64,000 nucleotides of DNA from Flavobacterium franklandianum (GTDB taxonomy: Bacteria; Bacteroidota; Bacteroidia; Flavobacteriales; Flavobacteriaceae). The stretch lies in assembly GCF_007097365.1 (NCBI RefSeq), contig NZ_VJZR01000013.1:41390-105389 (forward strand). Reading direction: 5' to 3'. The first letter of the stretch is position 1; each line of letters opens with the position of its first letter. The position numbers and the translations under genes are program-made. The notes beneath the pieces are model-generated. The model saw nothing but the letters and a program-made list of their open reading frames with translations, was not told the DNA's origin and did not search any database. This document shows, in pieces, positions 1-9,523 of the stretch.

Positions 1-995
1 ACGGTAGTTTACACATTCTGATTGGTACGCACGCATTATTAGAAGATAAGGTGAAATTTCAAAATTTAGGTTTGGCAGTGATTGACGAGCAGCATCGTTT
101 TGGGGTGGAACAACGTTCGAAATTGTGGAAAAAAAACGAAATTCCGCCACACGTTTTGGTGATGACCGCCACACCTATTCCGCGAACCTTGGCGATGAGT
201 TTGTATGGCGATTTGGATATTTCGGTTATTGACGAATTGCCTCCGGGGCGAAAACCCATCCAAACCGTACATCGATTTGACAGCAATCGCTTGAAAGTTT
301 GGAAATTTATTCGGGATGAAATAGCCCTTGGTAGACAAATTTATATCGTTTACCCATTGATTGAAGAGTCGAAATCGATGGATTTCAAGGATTTGATGGA
401 CGGTTACGAAAGCATTTCCCGCGATTTTCCGTTGCCACAATATGCCATTTCCATCCTTCACGGCAAAATGAAACCAGCCGATAAAGAGGCCGAAATGAAA
501 CGCTTTCACGATGGAAAAACCAATATTATGGTCGCCACGACCGTGATTGAAGTGGGTGTGAATATTCCAAATGCCAGCGTAATGATCATTGAAAGTGCGG
601 AACGTTTTGGATTGTCGCAACTCCACCAACTTCGAGGTCGTGTAGGTCGTGGAGCCGAACAAAGTTATTGCATCCTGATGACGAGCCACAAATTGAGTGC
701 CGACAGCAAAACCCGAATGGAAACCATGGTCGGCACGAATGACGGTTTTGAAATTGCCGAAGTCGATCTCAAGCTTCGTGGTCCAGGCGATTTGATGGGA
801 ACCCAACAAAGTGGAGTTCTCAATCTTCAAATTGCTGATATTGTTCGAGATCGAGATATTTTGATATTAGCACGAAATTATGCCCTAAAAATATTGAAAG
901 ACGATGCACCGATGCAAAATACTGAAAATGCTATATTAAGGGCTACTTATATTGAGTTGACTAAGAAGAAAAACATCTGGAATTATATTAGTTAA
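1..995 (+). CDS. recG: ATP-dependent DNA helicase RecG, 3' part (partial)
   Basis: C-terminal third of RecG, the branch-migrating helicase that remodels stalled forks and Holliday junctions. The frame is open from base 3, so the gene enters from the left edge; the GTG at 51 is internal. Visible superfamily 2 motifs: DEQH (motif II) in VIDEQHRFG, the TAT of MTATPIPRT (motif III), VATTVIEVGVNIP (motif V) and QLRGRVGRG (motif VI). These are followed by the usual RecG tail GPGDLMGTQQSG and an end reading KKKNIWNYIS. Stop TAA at 993-995. The last 25 codons recur, diverged, at 3575-3648, suggesting that the downstream gene pair entered at this 3' end. Assignment is certain; only the length is unknown. 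Confidence 0.97.
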   Translation, partial: GSLHILIGTHALLEDKVKFQNLGLAVIDEQHRFGVEQRSKLWKKNEIPPHVLVMTATPIPRTLAMSLYGDLDISVIDELPPGRKPIQTVHRFDSNRLKVWKFIRDEIALGRQIYIVYPLIEESKSMDFKDLMDGYESISRDFPLPQYAISILHGKMKPADKEAEMKRFHDGKTNIMVATTVIEVGVNIPNASVMIIESAERFGLSQLHQLRGRVGRGAEQSYCILMTSHKLSADSKTRMETMVGTNDGFEIAEVDLKLRGPGDLMGTQQSGVLNLQIADIVRDRDILILARNYALKILKDDAPMQNTENAILRATYIELTKKKNIWNYIS

Positions 996-1062
996 TATTT
1001 TCAAATCACTTAAAATCATTTTGTTATAGTATTTTTTGTATTTTTACTAGTACTAACTTTAA

Positions 1063-2166
1063 ATGTTTGTACAGATGTTTAAAAAACCAACTTTTATAAA
1101 ATCTACGGAAGAGGATCAAAATTTTATTCTGCTAAAAGAGAAAGTTAAGGAGCGCTTGAGTTTAGAAGAGAAAAATTATGAAAACCAGATTAAAGCCTTT
1201 GTGTTGCCTTTTATTTATTTTCTTTTTTGGTGTTTGGCGATACAATACAAATTAACACCAGCACTGTATTTTCTATTTTTTGGTTTCATGGGAATTATGA
1301 CCACTTTAATTTTTGTTAATCTTATTCATGAAGCCTGCCACAACACTTTATTCGAAAAGAAATGGAAAAATAAAGTTATGATGTACTTTTTTGATTGTAT
1401 GGGAGCCAATAGTTTTATTTGGATGAACAGACACATCAGCATGCATCATAATTATCCAAATACTATAGGATGGGATAGTGATATTGAACAAGGAAACCCT
1501 CTCAAACTCTTTCCAAGTGAAACTTTTTCGCCCATTCAAAAATACCAACATTATTGGATTTTTTTGCTTTACCCATTATTCTTGCTAAATTGGTTATTAG
1601 TAAGAGATTTTAGAGATTTTTACTCCTCCAAACGATACATTCGAAAATTTGTAAAAATCCCTTTAACTGAACATTTTAAATTGTGGTTTTTCAAATTGTT
1701 GTTTTTTAGTTACGCAATTATAATCCCTGTTCTTGTTTTTAATATTGAACTAAGTCAAGCTATAGTTGGTTTTTTGGTGCAAATGATTTGCGGAAGTTTA
1801 TTGGGAATGGTCATTTTACTTACCCCACACGTCAATGTTGGCAACGAATTTCCTATTACTAATGAAGATTTCAAACTTCAAACCTCTTGGATAAGGCATC
1901 AATTTAACACGACTAACGATCTTAATGGTGAAAATTTTATTTCAAAACACTTGATGAATAATTTTAATTACCATTTGGCACATCATTTATTTCCCAATAT
2001 AAATTCAGCCTATTTGCCGAAAGTCACTGAAATAATCAAAGAATTTGCACTGGAACATCAGTTCCCATATAAAAGCTATTCTTTAATAAAGGCGTTTAGA
2101 CTTCATCATCAATTGATTAAAAAAAACGCAATACAAACACCTTTTATTTTTGAAGAAACAATGTAG
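1063..2166 (+). CDS. Membrane fatty acid desaturase family protein
   Basis: Integral membrane di-iron desaturase/hydroxylase of about 367 residues. All three histidine clusters are present: HEACH (about 89-93), HISMHH (124-129) and HLAHH near residue 305. They lie between hydrophobic segments (about 45-85, 165-180, 210-260) as in acyl-lipid desaturases. It should introduce a double bond or a hydroxyl into a lipid acyl chain or carotenoid-like substrate; the substrate cannot be read from sequence. A second in-frame ATG at 1075 (MFKKP) is an equally good start. It is followed after 5 bp by a dipeptidase gene, so the two are probably cotranscribed. Together they lie between recG and a duplicated recG tail, so they may be a late insertion. 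Family certain, role unknown. Confidence 0.85.
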   Translation: MFVQMFKKPTFIKSTEEDQNFILLKEKVKERLSLEEKNYENQIKAFVLPFIYFLFWCLAIQYKLTPALYFLFFGFMGIMTTLIFVNLIHEACHNTLFEKKWKNKVMMYFFDCMGANSFIWMNRHISMHHNYPNTIGWDSDIEQGNPLKLFPSETFSPIQKYQHYWIFLLYPLFLLNWLLVRDFRDFYSSKRYIRKFVKIPLTEHFKLWFFKLLFFSYAIIIPVLVFNIELSQAIVGFLVQMICGSLLGMVILLTPHVNVGNEFPITNEDFKLQTSWIRHQFNTTNDLNGENFISKHLMNNFNYHLAHHLFPNINSAYLPKVTEIIKEFALEHQFPYKSYSLIKAFRLHHQLIKKNAIQTPFIFEETM

Positions 2167-2171
2167 TCAAT

Positions 2172-3557
2172 ATGGAAAAACAATTCAAATTTGCAGATTT
2201 TCATTGTCATCCCTCATTAAAAACTTATGGACATTCTTTTGAAGATACCCCTTATGGCAGGAGAAGAAGAAATATTTGGTTTCAACAAAAGAATAGTTAT
2301 TTCCGAAAACTAGTCTGTCGAAAACTTAGTATTGCAAAATTTTCGCAAGCCGATTTTTCGTCATTAAAAGAGGGAAATGTAAAATTAGTTACTGCTTCGC
2401 TATACCCTTTTGAGAAAGGTTTTTTTATCAATCTTCTCGGAAAAGGAAGTCTTTCTGCATTCTTGGCGAATGCTATAATTGGAATTAGTTATTACCGAAT
2501 TAGAAACATACAGCAACATCTAAATTATTTTGAAGATCTTGAAAAAGAGTACAATTTCTTGTTGGAAGCAATCAAAGAGAACAATGAAATCGAATTGTAT
2601 TTTCCCCAAAAAAAGGATGATTTTAAATTATTAGAAAACGATAATAAAACGGCAATTGTATTTTCTATTGAAGGAGCGCACGTCTTTAATTCGGGATTAG
2701 AAAAATACGGAAGAAAAACAAATGAAAAGGAAGTTATTGACAATATTTACAAAGTTAAAAATTGGGAAATTGCACCTATGACCATAACTTTTGCTCATAA
2801 TTTCATTAATGATTTTTGTGGTCATGCAAAAAGTTTAGATCCTCTAGGTAAATTGGTCAATCAAAATGAAATGTTAAACCATGGTTTTACCAACTTAGGC
2901 TTTAAAGCTTTAAACGCATTATTGGACAATAAAAATGGCAAAGTAATTTATCCCGATTTAAAACACATGAGCCTGTCCTCTCGAAAAGAATATTATCAAT
3001 ATTTAGATGAATACTTTAAGGAAGAAAAAATTCCTGTTTTAATTAGTCACGGAGCTGTAACTGGAACTTCTTGGACAACTATTGAAACCTTGGATTCTGA
3101 ATCACTATTTAGCGAATCGGACATTAATTTTTATGATGAAGAGCTCGTGAAAATTTCAAAAAGCAATGGTCTTTTTGCTATTCAAATGGACAGCAGAAGA
3201 TTAGCAAAGAAAAATATTATAAAAAAACTACATTCTAAAAAAAACATTGCATTCGCATCTGCCGAAATCATTTGGAATCATATCAAGCATATAGCAATAG
3301 TACTCGATGATAATGATTTAAATTCTTGGAATATAGCATGTATTGGGAGTGATTTTGACGGATCGATTGAACCATTACCTGGAATTTATAGTGCTACAGA
3401 TTTTCCTCAACTAGCCAGAAATTTAATGGATTTATCAGCACTTTTTTTATCAAATTATAATTTCAAAAATGATTTTAACAAAGATATTACCCCTGAAACA
3501 ATAGTGGAACAATTTTGTTATGAAAATTTGTATTGTTTTTATCACAATAGAATTTAA
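2172..3557 (+). CDS. Membrane dipeptidase (peptidase M19, renal dipeptidase family)
   Basis: Zinc dipeptidase-like amidohydrolase of 461 residues. Recognisable M19 elements in order: an N-terminal metal motif FADFHCHPS (residues 7-15), SIEGAH (near 165) carrying the bridging glutamate, VLISHGAVTG (near 295) with a metal histidine, and IGSDFDG (near 397) in the position of the usual GSDFDG motif. No signal peptide is evident, so it may be cytoplasmic. It is longer than typical M19 enzymes (about 320-400 residues), with extra sequence around residues 25-80 and 310-370. Only 5 bp separate it from the desaturase gene, so the two probably form an operon. Substrate unknown; members cleave dipeptides, including D-amino-acid ones. 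Confidence 0.85.
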   Translation: MEKQFKFADFHCHPSLKTYGHSFEDTPYGRRRRNIWFQQKNSYFRKLVCRKLSIAKFSQADFSSLKEGNVKLVTASLYPFEKGFFINLLGKGSLSAFLANAIIGISYYRIRNIQQHLNYFEDLEKEYNFLLEAIKENNEIELYFPQKKDDFKLLENDNKTAIVFSIEGAHVFNSGLEKYGRKTNEKEVIDNIYKVKNWEIAPMTITFAHNFINDFCGHAKSLDPLGKLVNQNEMLNHGFTNLGFKALNALLDNKNGKVIYPDLKHMSLSSRKEYYQYLDEYFKEEKIPVLISHGAVTGTSWTTIETLDSESLFSESDINFYDEELVKISKSNGLFAIQMDSRRLAKKNIIKKLHSKKNIAFASAEIIWNHIKHIAIVLDDNDLNSWNIACIGSDFDGSIEPLPGIYSATDFPQLARNLMDLSALFLSNYNFKNDFNKDITPETIVEQFCYENLYCFYHNRI

Positions 3558-3574
3558 CCTAATGATTTAAAACT

Positions 3575-3648
3575 CTGAAAATGCAGATTTGAGAGCTACT
3601 TATATTGAGTTGACTAAGAAGAAAAACATCTGGAATTGTAGTAGTTAA
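3575..3648 (+). pseudogene. Duplicated, diverged 3' end of recG
   Basis: This stretch repeats the last 74 bp of recG (922-995) at a constant offset of 2653 bp. A 43-base block (942-984 versus 3595-3637) is identical, and about nine mismatches fall on either side of it. It reads SENADLRATYIELTKKKN... and ends NCSS plus TAA, against NYIS plus TAA in recG. An in-frame TAA at 3568-3570 closes the frame upstream, so it cannot be expressed as part of a larger protein. It looks like the original or a foreign recG terminus left behind when the desaturase-dipeptidase pair was inserted. Confidence 0.85.
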
Positions 3649-3900
3649 TGAATGTTGTAGTACCCTGAACAATGGGATTTACTTCATAAAAACGCAGATA
3701 AAACGGATTTTCTTTAAATTTAAATTAAACCATTTTATTATTTTTCAGTCTTACCAAATCGTACTTTTTATAGTATTAAAATTCATTGTTAATCAGTTGT
3801 TAAATAATTGACAAAACTCCCATTATTCCAAATTCTAAACCCTAAATTTGTCTTCTTTACATTGATAAGTATAGTTTAATCTCACCTTTTTTACATTTAT
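3649..3900. other. Intergenic region with possible efflux-operon promoter
   Basis: No coding potential is seen. TAAATTTG at 3843-3850 matches the Bacteroidota -7 consensus TAnnTTTG and lies 51 bp before the RND adaptor start, but no TTG is found at the usual 17-23 bp upstream. A fragment reading AACGCAGATAAAACGGATTT (3700-3719) resembles one at about 53819-53836 and may be a dispersed low-complexity repeat. Confidence 0.35.
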
Positions 3901-4959
3901 ATGAAAATAAAACATATTGTTTACACCCTCCTAATTATTGGTTTCGGGGGATTTATAGCTTATAGAATTACTTCAAACAATAACAAAAATGGCGAATCCA
4001 AAGGAAAAGACGGAAAAAATAAATCAATAACCGTTAACGGAATTGTTGTAAAAGCCGAAACATTCGACAATAATCTTTCTCTATCCGGGTCAATTGAAGC
4101 CAATGAACAAGTAGAAATTCGCTCTGAAGTTTCTGGAATTGTTGAAAGTATTAATTTTCAAGAAGGAAGCAATATAAGTAAAGGACAGCTCCTTTTTAAA
4201 GTAAATGATATCGAATTAAGAGCACAATTGGCTCAAGCCAAAACCAAACAAGGATTGGCATCCGAAAACGAAAGAAGAGCGAAACTATTATTGGCAAAAG
4301 AAGCCATCAGTCAAGAAGAGTATGATGTGGCCAGAGCCAACTTCAAATTGGCACAATCCCAAGTAAAATTAATTGATGCACAAATTGCAAAAACTTCAGT
4401 TAGAGCACCCTTTTCGGGAAAGATTGGATTGCGCTCCATTTCGCCCGGAACCTACATCACTCCTAGCCTTTTGGTAGCCAAATTAGTTAACATCAGCAAA
4501 TTAAAAATCACTTTTTCTATTCCTGAAAAATATGCCAATCAGGTAAAATCCAATTCCAATTTAAGTTTCACGGTATCTGGATCAACCGAAAAATATCAGG
4601 CCAAAGTGTATGCCATAGAACCCGAAGTGGCCGTTGCCACCAGAACTTTACAAGTGCGTGCCCTTGCCGAAAATAAAGATGGAAAATTATTGCCCGGAAC
4701 TTTTGCCAATGTTCAATTGCCTTTGGATATCATTAAAGATGCCATAGTTATTCCAACTGAAGCTATTGTTCCAGTACAAGACGGGAAAAAAGTTTTTATT
4801 TCGAATATGGGAAAAGCCAAAGAAGTTATGGTCGAAACTACTACCAGAACTGATGCTTCCATCTTGGTGCTTTCTGGTCTAAAAGTGGGAGATACAGTTT
4901 TAACCAGCGGCGTTATGTCGTTAAAAGAAGACAGTCCCGTAAAAGTGAAAGTCAAATAA
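3901..4959 (+). CDS. RND efflux transporter, periplasmic adaptor subunit
   Basis: Membrane fusion protein (HlyD/AcrA/MdtA type) of 352 residues that links the inner-membrane RND pump to the outer-membrane TolC channel. An N-terminal anchor helix (about 5-23) is followed by a charged linker, a biotinyl-lipoyl-like half motif (VSGIVESINFQEGSNISKGQLLF, about 78-100), a short alpha-hairpin (about 102-150), the second lipoyl half (VRAPFSGKIGLRSISPGTYI, about 165-185), a beta-barrel domain and a C-terminal membrane-proximal domain. There is no lipobox cysteine, so anchoring is by the helix. First gene of a three-gene efflux operon: the permease follows after 61 bp. The substrate is not predictable. 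Confidence 0.93.
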   Translation: MKIKHIVYTLLIIGFGGFIAYRITSNNNKNGESKGKDGKNKSITVNGIVVKAETFDNNLSLSGSIEANEQVEIRSEVSGIVESINFQEGSNISKGQLLFKVNDIELRAQLAQAKTKQGLASENERRAKLLLAKEAISQEEYDVARANFKLAQSQVKLIDAQIAKTSVRAPFSGKIGLRSISPGTYITPSLLVAKLVNISKLKITFSIPEKYANQVKSNSNLSFTVSGSTEKYQAKVYAIEPEVAVATRTLQVRALAENKDGKLLPGTFANVQLPLDIIKDAIVIPTEAIVPVQDGKKVFISNMGKAKEVMVETTTRTDASILVLSGLKVGDTVLTSGVMSLKEDSPVKVKVK

Positions 4960-5020
4960 TTTAGAATTTAGATTCCAATTCTTAAATCGTATATCCAATA
5001 TCATAAATCGCATATCCTAA

Positions 5021-8000
5021 ATGAGTTTATCAACAACAAGCATAAGAAGACCCGTATTTACCATTGTCATCAATTTATTAATTGTGTTATTTGGAATTAT
5101 AGGCTACACCTTTCTTGGTGTCAGGGAATTTCCATCAATTGATCCCGCGCAAGTTTCCATTCGTACCAATTACACGGGAGCCAATTCTGATATTATTGAG
5201 TCCCAAATTACGGAACCGCTGGAAAAAGCCATCAATTCGATCGATGGAATTCGGAATGTAACTTCTTCAAGTACTCAGGGAAGTAGCAACATAACCATCG
5301 AATTCAACCTGAATAAAAACTTGGAAGAAGCGGCAAATGATGTACGCGACAAGGTTTCCCAAGCCATCCGAAGTTTACCCCAAGATATTGATGCGCCGCC
5401 AGTAGTTTCAAAGGCTGATGCCAATGGAGATGCCATTATTTCGATGACAGTCCAAAGCGATTCCAGAAACCCATTGGAATTGAGCGATTATGCCGAAAAT
5501 GTGATTTCACAACGACTGGAAACCATTCCCGGCGTAAGTGGCGTGCAAATTTGGGGGCAAAAAAGATATGCAATGCGTTTGTGGATTGACCCTGTAAAAT
5601 TAGCTTCATACGGCTGTACCGTTGCAGAAGTCAGGAATGCTTTAAACAAACAAAATGTAGAGTTACCTTCAGGTAAAATTACTGGAGCCAATACGGAACT
5701 TACCGTAAAAACAGTTGGAAACCTCTCTACTCCTGAAGAATTCAACAACATAATCATACGTACTGATGGAGAAAAAATAGTCCGTTTTAGCGATATTGGT
5801 TCCGCCATTTTAGGGCCTGAAAATCTGGAAACTAAAATGACGCAGTCTGGAATGCCATTGGTAGGTGTTGCCATTGTACCACTTCCTGGAGCCAATTATT
5901 TGGATATTGCAAATGAATTTTATAAAGAATTTGAAAAATTAAAAAGGGATTTACCCAAAGATATTAATATAAATATTGCATTAGACACCACCTATTTTGT
6001 TAAAAAATCAGTTATTGAAGTTGCCGAAACACTAGGGATTTCAATCCTTCTGGTAATTTTGATAATCTTCTTGTTTTTTAGGGATTGGGCCATAGCTTTT
6101 AGACCATTAATTGACATTCCTGTTTCGTTGATTGCCACCTTCTTTATTATGTGGCTGTTCGGCTTTTCTATAAACGTATTGACATTACTCGCCATTGTTC
6201 TGGCGACTGGTCTGGTAGTCGACGATGGAATTGTGGTTACCGAAAATATTTTTAAGAAAGTCGAAGAAGGAATGACGCCTATTGAAGCCGCCATCAAAGG
6301 CTCAAACGAAATATTTTTTGCCGTAATATCCATTTCCATAACCTTGGCAGCGGTATTTCTTCCGGTGATATTCCTCGATGGATTTGTTGGTAGATTGTTT
6401 AGGGAATTTGGCGTCGTCATTGGGGCAGCGGTATTAATTTCGGCATTTGTTTCGCTTACGCTTACGCCAATGTTGAATGCTTATTTGATGAAAAGTGGCG
6501 AACAGAAAAAATCAAAATTCTACATCCAAACAGAACCATATTTTGTAAAATTAAACAAAGGTTACGCCAGTTCATTGGAACGTTTTATGAAGAAAAAATG
6601 GTTGAGCTTCCCTATACTAATTGTATGTTTTGGCTTGATTTATGTCTTTTTTAATCTATTGCAAAAAGAAACTGCACCTTATGACGACAGAAGTGCTTTA
6701 ACATTAAGAATGAATACTGCCGAAGGCTCGACTTACGAATACACGGAGCGATTTATGCAGGAAATTTCAAAATTGGTCGATGATTCTATTCCAGAGAAGA
6801 AAGTGGCGTTGGTGATTACGGCTCCCGGATTTTCGGCTTCTTCGGTAAACAATGGATTCATCAGAATTGCTTTAAAAGAACCAGAAGAAAGAAAACTTTC
6901 CCAAAAAGAGATAGCCGAAAAACTAACCAAATTGACAAACCAATATTCAGAAGCCAAAATATCGGTGATGGAGCAACCAACGATTGCAGTAAACAGACGT
7001 GGCGGTTTACCCATTCAGTATATTATTCAAGCTCCAAACTTTGAAAAATTGCGAGAAAAAATTCCACTCTTTATGGATGAAGCATCGAAAAATGAAACTT
7101 TTTCGACAACTGATGTCAACCTGAAATTCAACAAGCCGGAAATAAATGTAACCATCGATCGCGAAAAAGCGGAGAGCTTGGGAATCTCCGTAATTGACAT
7201 TGCCCAAACCCTTCAGCTTTCCTTGAGCGGGCAGCGCTTTGGTTATTTTATGAGAAACGGAAAACAATACCAAGTCATTGGACAATTCGAACAAAAAGAC
7301 CGTTCAAAACCAATGGATTTAACGGCGATGTTTGTCAAAAACAACAAAGGCGAATTAATCCAAATGGATAATGTGGTGACCATTGAAGAAAAAAGCAATC
7401 CGCCACAATTGTATCACAACAACCGCTATATGTCGGCAACCGTCTCGGCTGGTCTTGCTCCGGGCAAAAGTATCAACGACGGAATTGACGCAATGAACGA
7501 AATAAAAGCCAAAGTCTTAGACGATACTTTTACTACTGATTTGGGTGGAGAATCTAGAGATTTTGTAGAAAGTAGTTCGAATACTTCCTTTGCTTTTGGA
7601 TTGGCTTTGCTATTGATATTTTTGATTTTGGCGGCACAATTCGAAAGTTTTATCGATCCATTTATCATCATTTTGACAGTGCCAATGGCGGTTGCAGGAG
7701 CTTTGTTTTCCCTGTGGTTGTTTGACCAAACTTGGAATATTTTTAGCCAAATTGGAACCGTAATGCTTATTGGTTTGGTAACCAAAAACGGTATTTTGAT
7801 TGTGGAATTTGCCAATCAATTGCGAGAGCAAGGAAAACCAAAATTAGAAGCCATTCTGGAAGCCTCAGAAGCACGACTTCGACCAATATTAATGACAAGT
7901 TTGGCGATTTCGTTGGGTGCATTACCCATTGCAATGTCACTTGGAGCAGCTTCAACCAGCAGAATGGGGATGGGAGTTGTCATCGTTGGAGGAACAATTT

Positions 8001-8116
8001 TCTCTTTAGTTTTAACCCTTTTTGTAATTCCTGCCTTGTATCTTTTATGGTCGAAAGCTAGAAAACATTATCCCGAATTTGATCATATCAAGGAATATGA
8101 AAAAGATATAGATTAA
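5021..8116 (+). CDS. RND efflux transporter, inner-membrane permease (AcrB family)
   Basis: Proton-driven multidrug-type RND pump of 1031 residues, the usual length of HAE1 permeases. TM1 starts at about residue 10. The TM4 proton-relay aspartates D401 and D402 are in GLVVDDGIVVTENIF, and the TM10 lysine K922 is in GLVTKNGILIVEF. Two large periplasmic loops (about 35-330 and 550-860) give the duplicated 12-TM layout. Both proton-relay positions are conserved, so the pump looks functional. It lies between its adaptor and the TolC gene. A 10-bp perfect hairpin follows the stop codon, which may tune expression of the downstream gene. Substrate unknown; the neighbours give no metal or drug hint. 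Confidence 0.95.
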   Translation: MSLSTTSIRRPVFTIVINLLIVLFGIIGYTFLGVREFPSIDPAQVSIRTNYTGANSDIIESQITEPLEKAINSIDGIRNVTSSSTQGSSNITIEFNLNKNLEEAANDVRDKVSQAIRSLPQDIDAPPVVSKADANGDAIISMTVQSDSRNPLELSDYAENVISQRLETIPGVSGVQIWGQKRYAMRLWIDPVKLASYGCTVAEVRNALNKQNVELPSGKITGANTELTVKTVGNLSTPEEFNNIIIRTDGEKIVRFSDIGSAILGPENLETKMTQSGMPLVGVAIVPLPGANYLDIANEFYKEFEKLKRDLPKDININIALDTTYFVKKSVIEVAETLGISILLVILIIFLFFRDWAIAFRPLIDIPVSLIATFFIMWLFGFSINVLTLLAIVLATGLVVDDGIVVTENIFKKVEEGMTPIEAAIKGSNEIFFAVISISITLAAVFLPVIFLDGFVGRLFREFGVVIGAAVLISAFVSLTLTPMLNAYLMKSGEQKKSKFYIQTEPYFVKLNKGYASSLERFMKKKWLSFPILIVCFGLIYVFFNLLQKETAPYDDRSALTLRMNTAEGSTYEYTERFMQEISKLVDDSIPEKKVALVITAPGFSASSVNNGFIRIALKEPEERKLSQKEIAEKLTKLTNQYSEAKISVMEQPTIAVNRRGGLPIQYIIQAPNFEKLREKIPLFMDEASKNETFSTTDVNLKFNKPEINVTIDREKAESLGISVIDIAQTLQLSLSGQRFGYFMRNGKQYQVIGQFEQKDRSKPMDLTAMFVKNNKGELIQMDNVVTIEEKSNPPQLYHNNRYMSATVSAGLAPGKSINDGIDAMNEIKAKVLDDTFTTDLGGESRDFVESSSNTSFAFGLALLLIFLILAAQFESFIDPFIIILTVPMAVAGALFSLWLFDQTWNIFSQIGTVMLIGLVTKNGILIVEFANQLREQGKPKLEAILEASEARLRPILMTSLAISLGALPIAMSLGAASTSRMGMGVVIVGGTIFSLVLTLFVIPALYLLWSKARKHYPEFDHIKEYEKDID

Positions 8117-8130
8117 TTTATTAGCCAAGA

Positions 8131-8161
8131 TTCACGAATTTGATTTTCTATAATTCGTGAA
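8131..8161. repeat. Intercistronic hairpin between pump and TolC genes
   Basis: Perfect 10-bp inverted repeat, TTCACGAATT (8131-8140) and AATTCGTGAA (8152-8161), with an 11-base loop. No U-run follows, so it is not a standard terminator. It sits between the permease stop and the TolC start and could be an mRNA-stability or partial-attenuation element. Confidence 0.6.
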
Positions 8162-8185
8162 AGTTTGACAAAAGAAAAACAAAAT

Positions 8186-9496
8186 ATGAATACTAAAATT
8201 CTATTCCGCAGTGTACTACTTTTCTTCTTTTGCATTGTAAAAATGAATGCTCAAGAAGTTTTGACTATCGAAAATGCCTTAAAAATAGCCTTGGAAAATA
8301 ATTTTGAAATAAAATTGGCTTCTAATAACTTGGCAATCAACAAAACCAATGTAACTGTCGGTAATGCCGGAATGTTACCCAAATTAACGGCCACCTTGGT
8401 CGATGCTAACAGCATTCAAAACAGTTCTCAAACCAGACAGGACGGAACGATTACGGCCTTGGATAATGCAAAAAACAACAGTTTGAACTATGGTGTTGGA
8501 CTGAATTGGACGGTTTTTGATGGTTTCAAAATGTTTGCAAAATTAGATCAATTAAAAGAATTGCAAAAATTTGGTGAAGCCCAATTAAAACATACCATAA
8601 TTCTTAAAATAAGTACTGTGAATGCGGTATATTTTGATTTGGTTCAACAACAACAGCAATTGGCCGCATTGGATACCACTATTGTGATTTCGACCCAACG
8701 TTTGACATTGGCACAAAATCGGTTTAACATTGGTAAAGCTTCCAAACTGGAAGTCTTGAATGCCCAAGTAGATTTAAATACCGACAAAGTAACGCTGTTG
8801 CGACAAAAAGAATCCTACGCCAACCGAAAAATTGCCCTAAACCAAATTCTAGCAAGAGACCCCAAAGTCGATTTTAAGGTAGTCGATGAAGTTACGGTTG
8901 ATGATAAATTAGTATTGGCAGAACTGATGGCTTTGGCAGAAAAGCAAAACCCACAATTGGAATCCGAAATCATCAATAAGAGAGTTTCCGAATTGCAATT
9001 AAAACAAATTAAAGGCGAACGTTATCCCACTTTAAATTTGACTTCAGGTTATAATTTTTTCGAAAGCCAATCTAGTTTGGGTTTTACCTCAGAATCTTCG
9101 GCTCGCGGACTGAATTATGGGTTTAGAGCTTCTTTGAATGTTTTTGATGGTTTCGCCCAAAATCGTAATGAGAAAATTGCCAAAATTCAAATAGAAAATT
9201 CTAAAATTGCTATCGAACAACAAAGCCTTTTACTGAATTCTGAATTATCCACTGCTTTTCAAACCTATTTAACCAATTTGGAACTAATAGATTTAGAACA
9301 AATTAATGAAACCATAGCCAAACAAAATCTTAGAATCACGGTGGACAAATTCCGAATTGGAACCATTACTACATTAGAATTTAGAACAGCACAATTGAAT
9401 TATATCAATGCCAAAGTGCGTTATAGCAATGCCCAATTTCAGGCAAAATTATCTGAAATTGCCTTAAAAGAATTAGCTGGTAATATGAGTTTTTAG
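8186..9496 (+). CDS. TolC family outer-membrane efflux protein
   Basis: Outer-membrane channel of an RND tripartite pump, 436 residues from the ATG at 8186. This start puts the signal peptide (MNTKILFRSVLLFFFCIVKMNAQ, cleaved near residue 23) at the N-terminus; the TTG at 8165 would add seven charged residues in front of it. Two OEP repeats are visible, each with long amphipathic helices rich in Q, L and A (about 120-215 and 335-425), plus strand segments with the VFDGF signature in both halves (TVFDGFKMFA and NVFDGFAQN). Third gene of the efflux operon, 69 bp after the permease stop. Confidence 0.92.
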   Translation: MNTKILFRSVLLFFFCIVKMNAQEVLTIENALKIALENNFEIKLASNNLAINKTNVTVGNAGMLPKLTATLVDANSIQNSSQTRQDGTITALDNAKNNSLNYGVGLNWTVFDGFKMFAKLDQLKELQKFGEAQLKHTIILKISTVNAVYFDLVQQQQQLAALDTTIVISTQRLTLAQNRFNIGKASKLEVLNAQVDLNTDKVTLLRQKESYANRKIALNQILARDPKVDFKVVDEVTVDDKLVLAELMALAEKQNPQLESEIINKRVSELQLKQIKGERYPTLNLTSGYNFFESQSSLGFTSESSARGLNYGFRASLNVFDGFAQNRNEKIAKIQIENSKIAIEQQSLLLNSELSTAFQTYLTNLELIDLEQINETIAKQNLRITVDKFRIGTITTLEFRTAQLNYINAKVRYSNAQFQAKLSEIALKELAGNMSF

Positions 9497-9523
9497 TTTA
9501 TTTTTGTCCAAAAAAAATAGCCT

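Noticed and set aside
5488..7955. Several minus-strand open frames inside the RND permease
   Set aside because: They mirror the codon bias of the permease and show no protein-family features.
8165..8185. TTG start for the TolC protein
   Set aside because: It would put charged residues before the signal peptide; the ATG at 8186 fits better.
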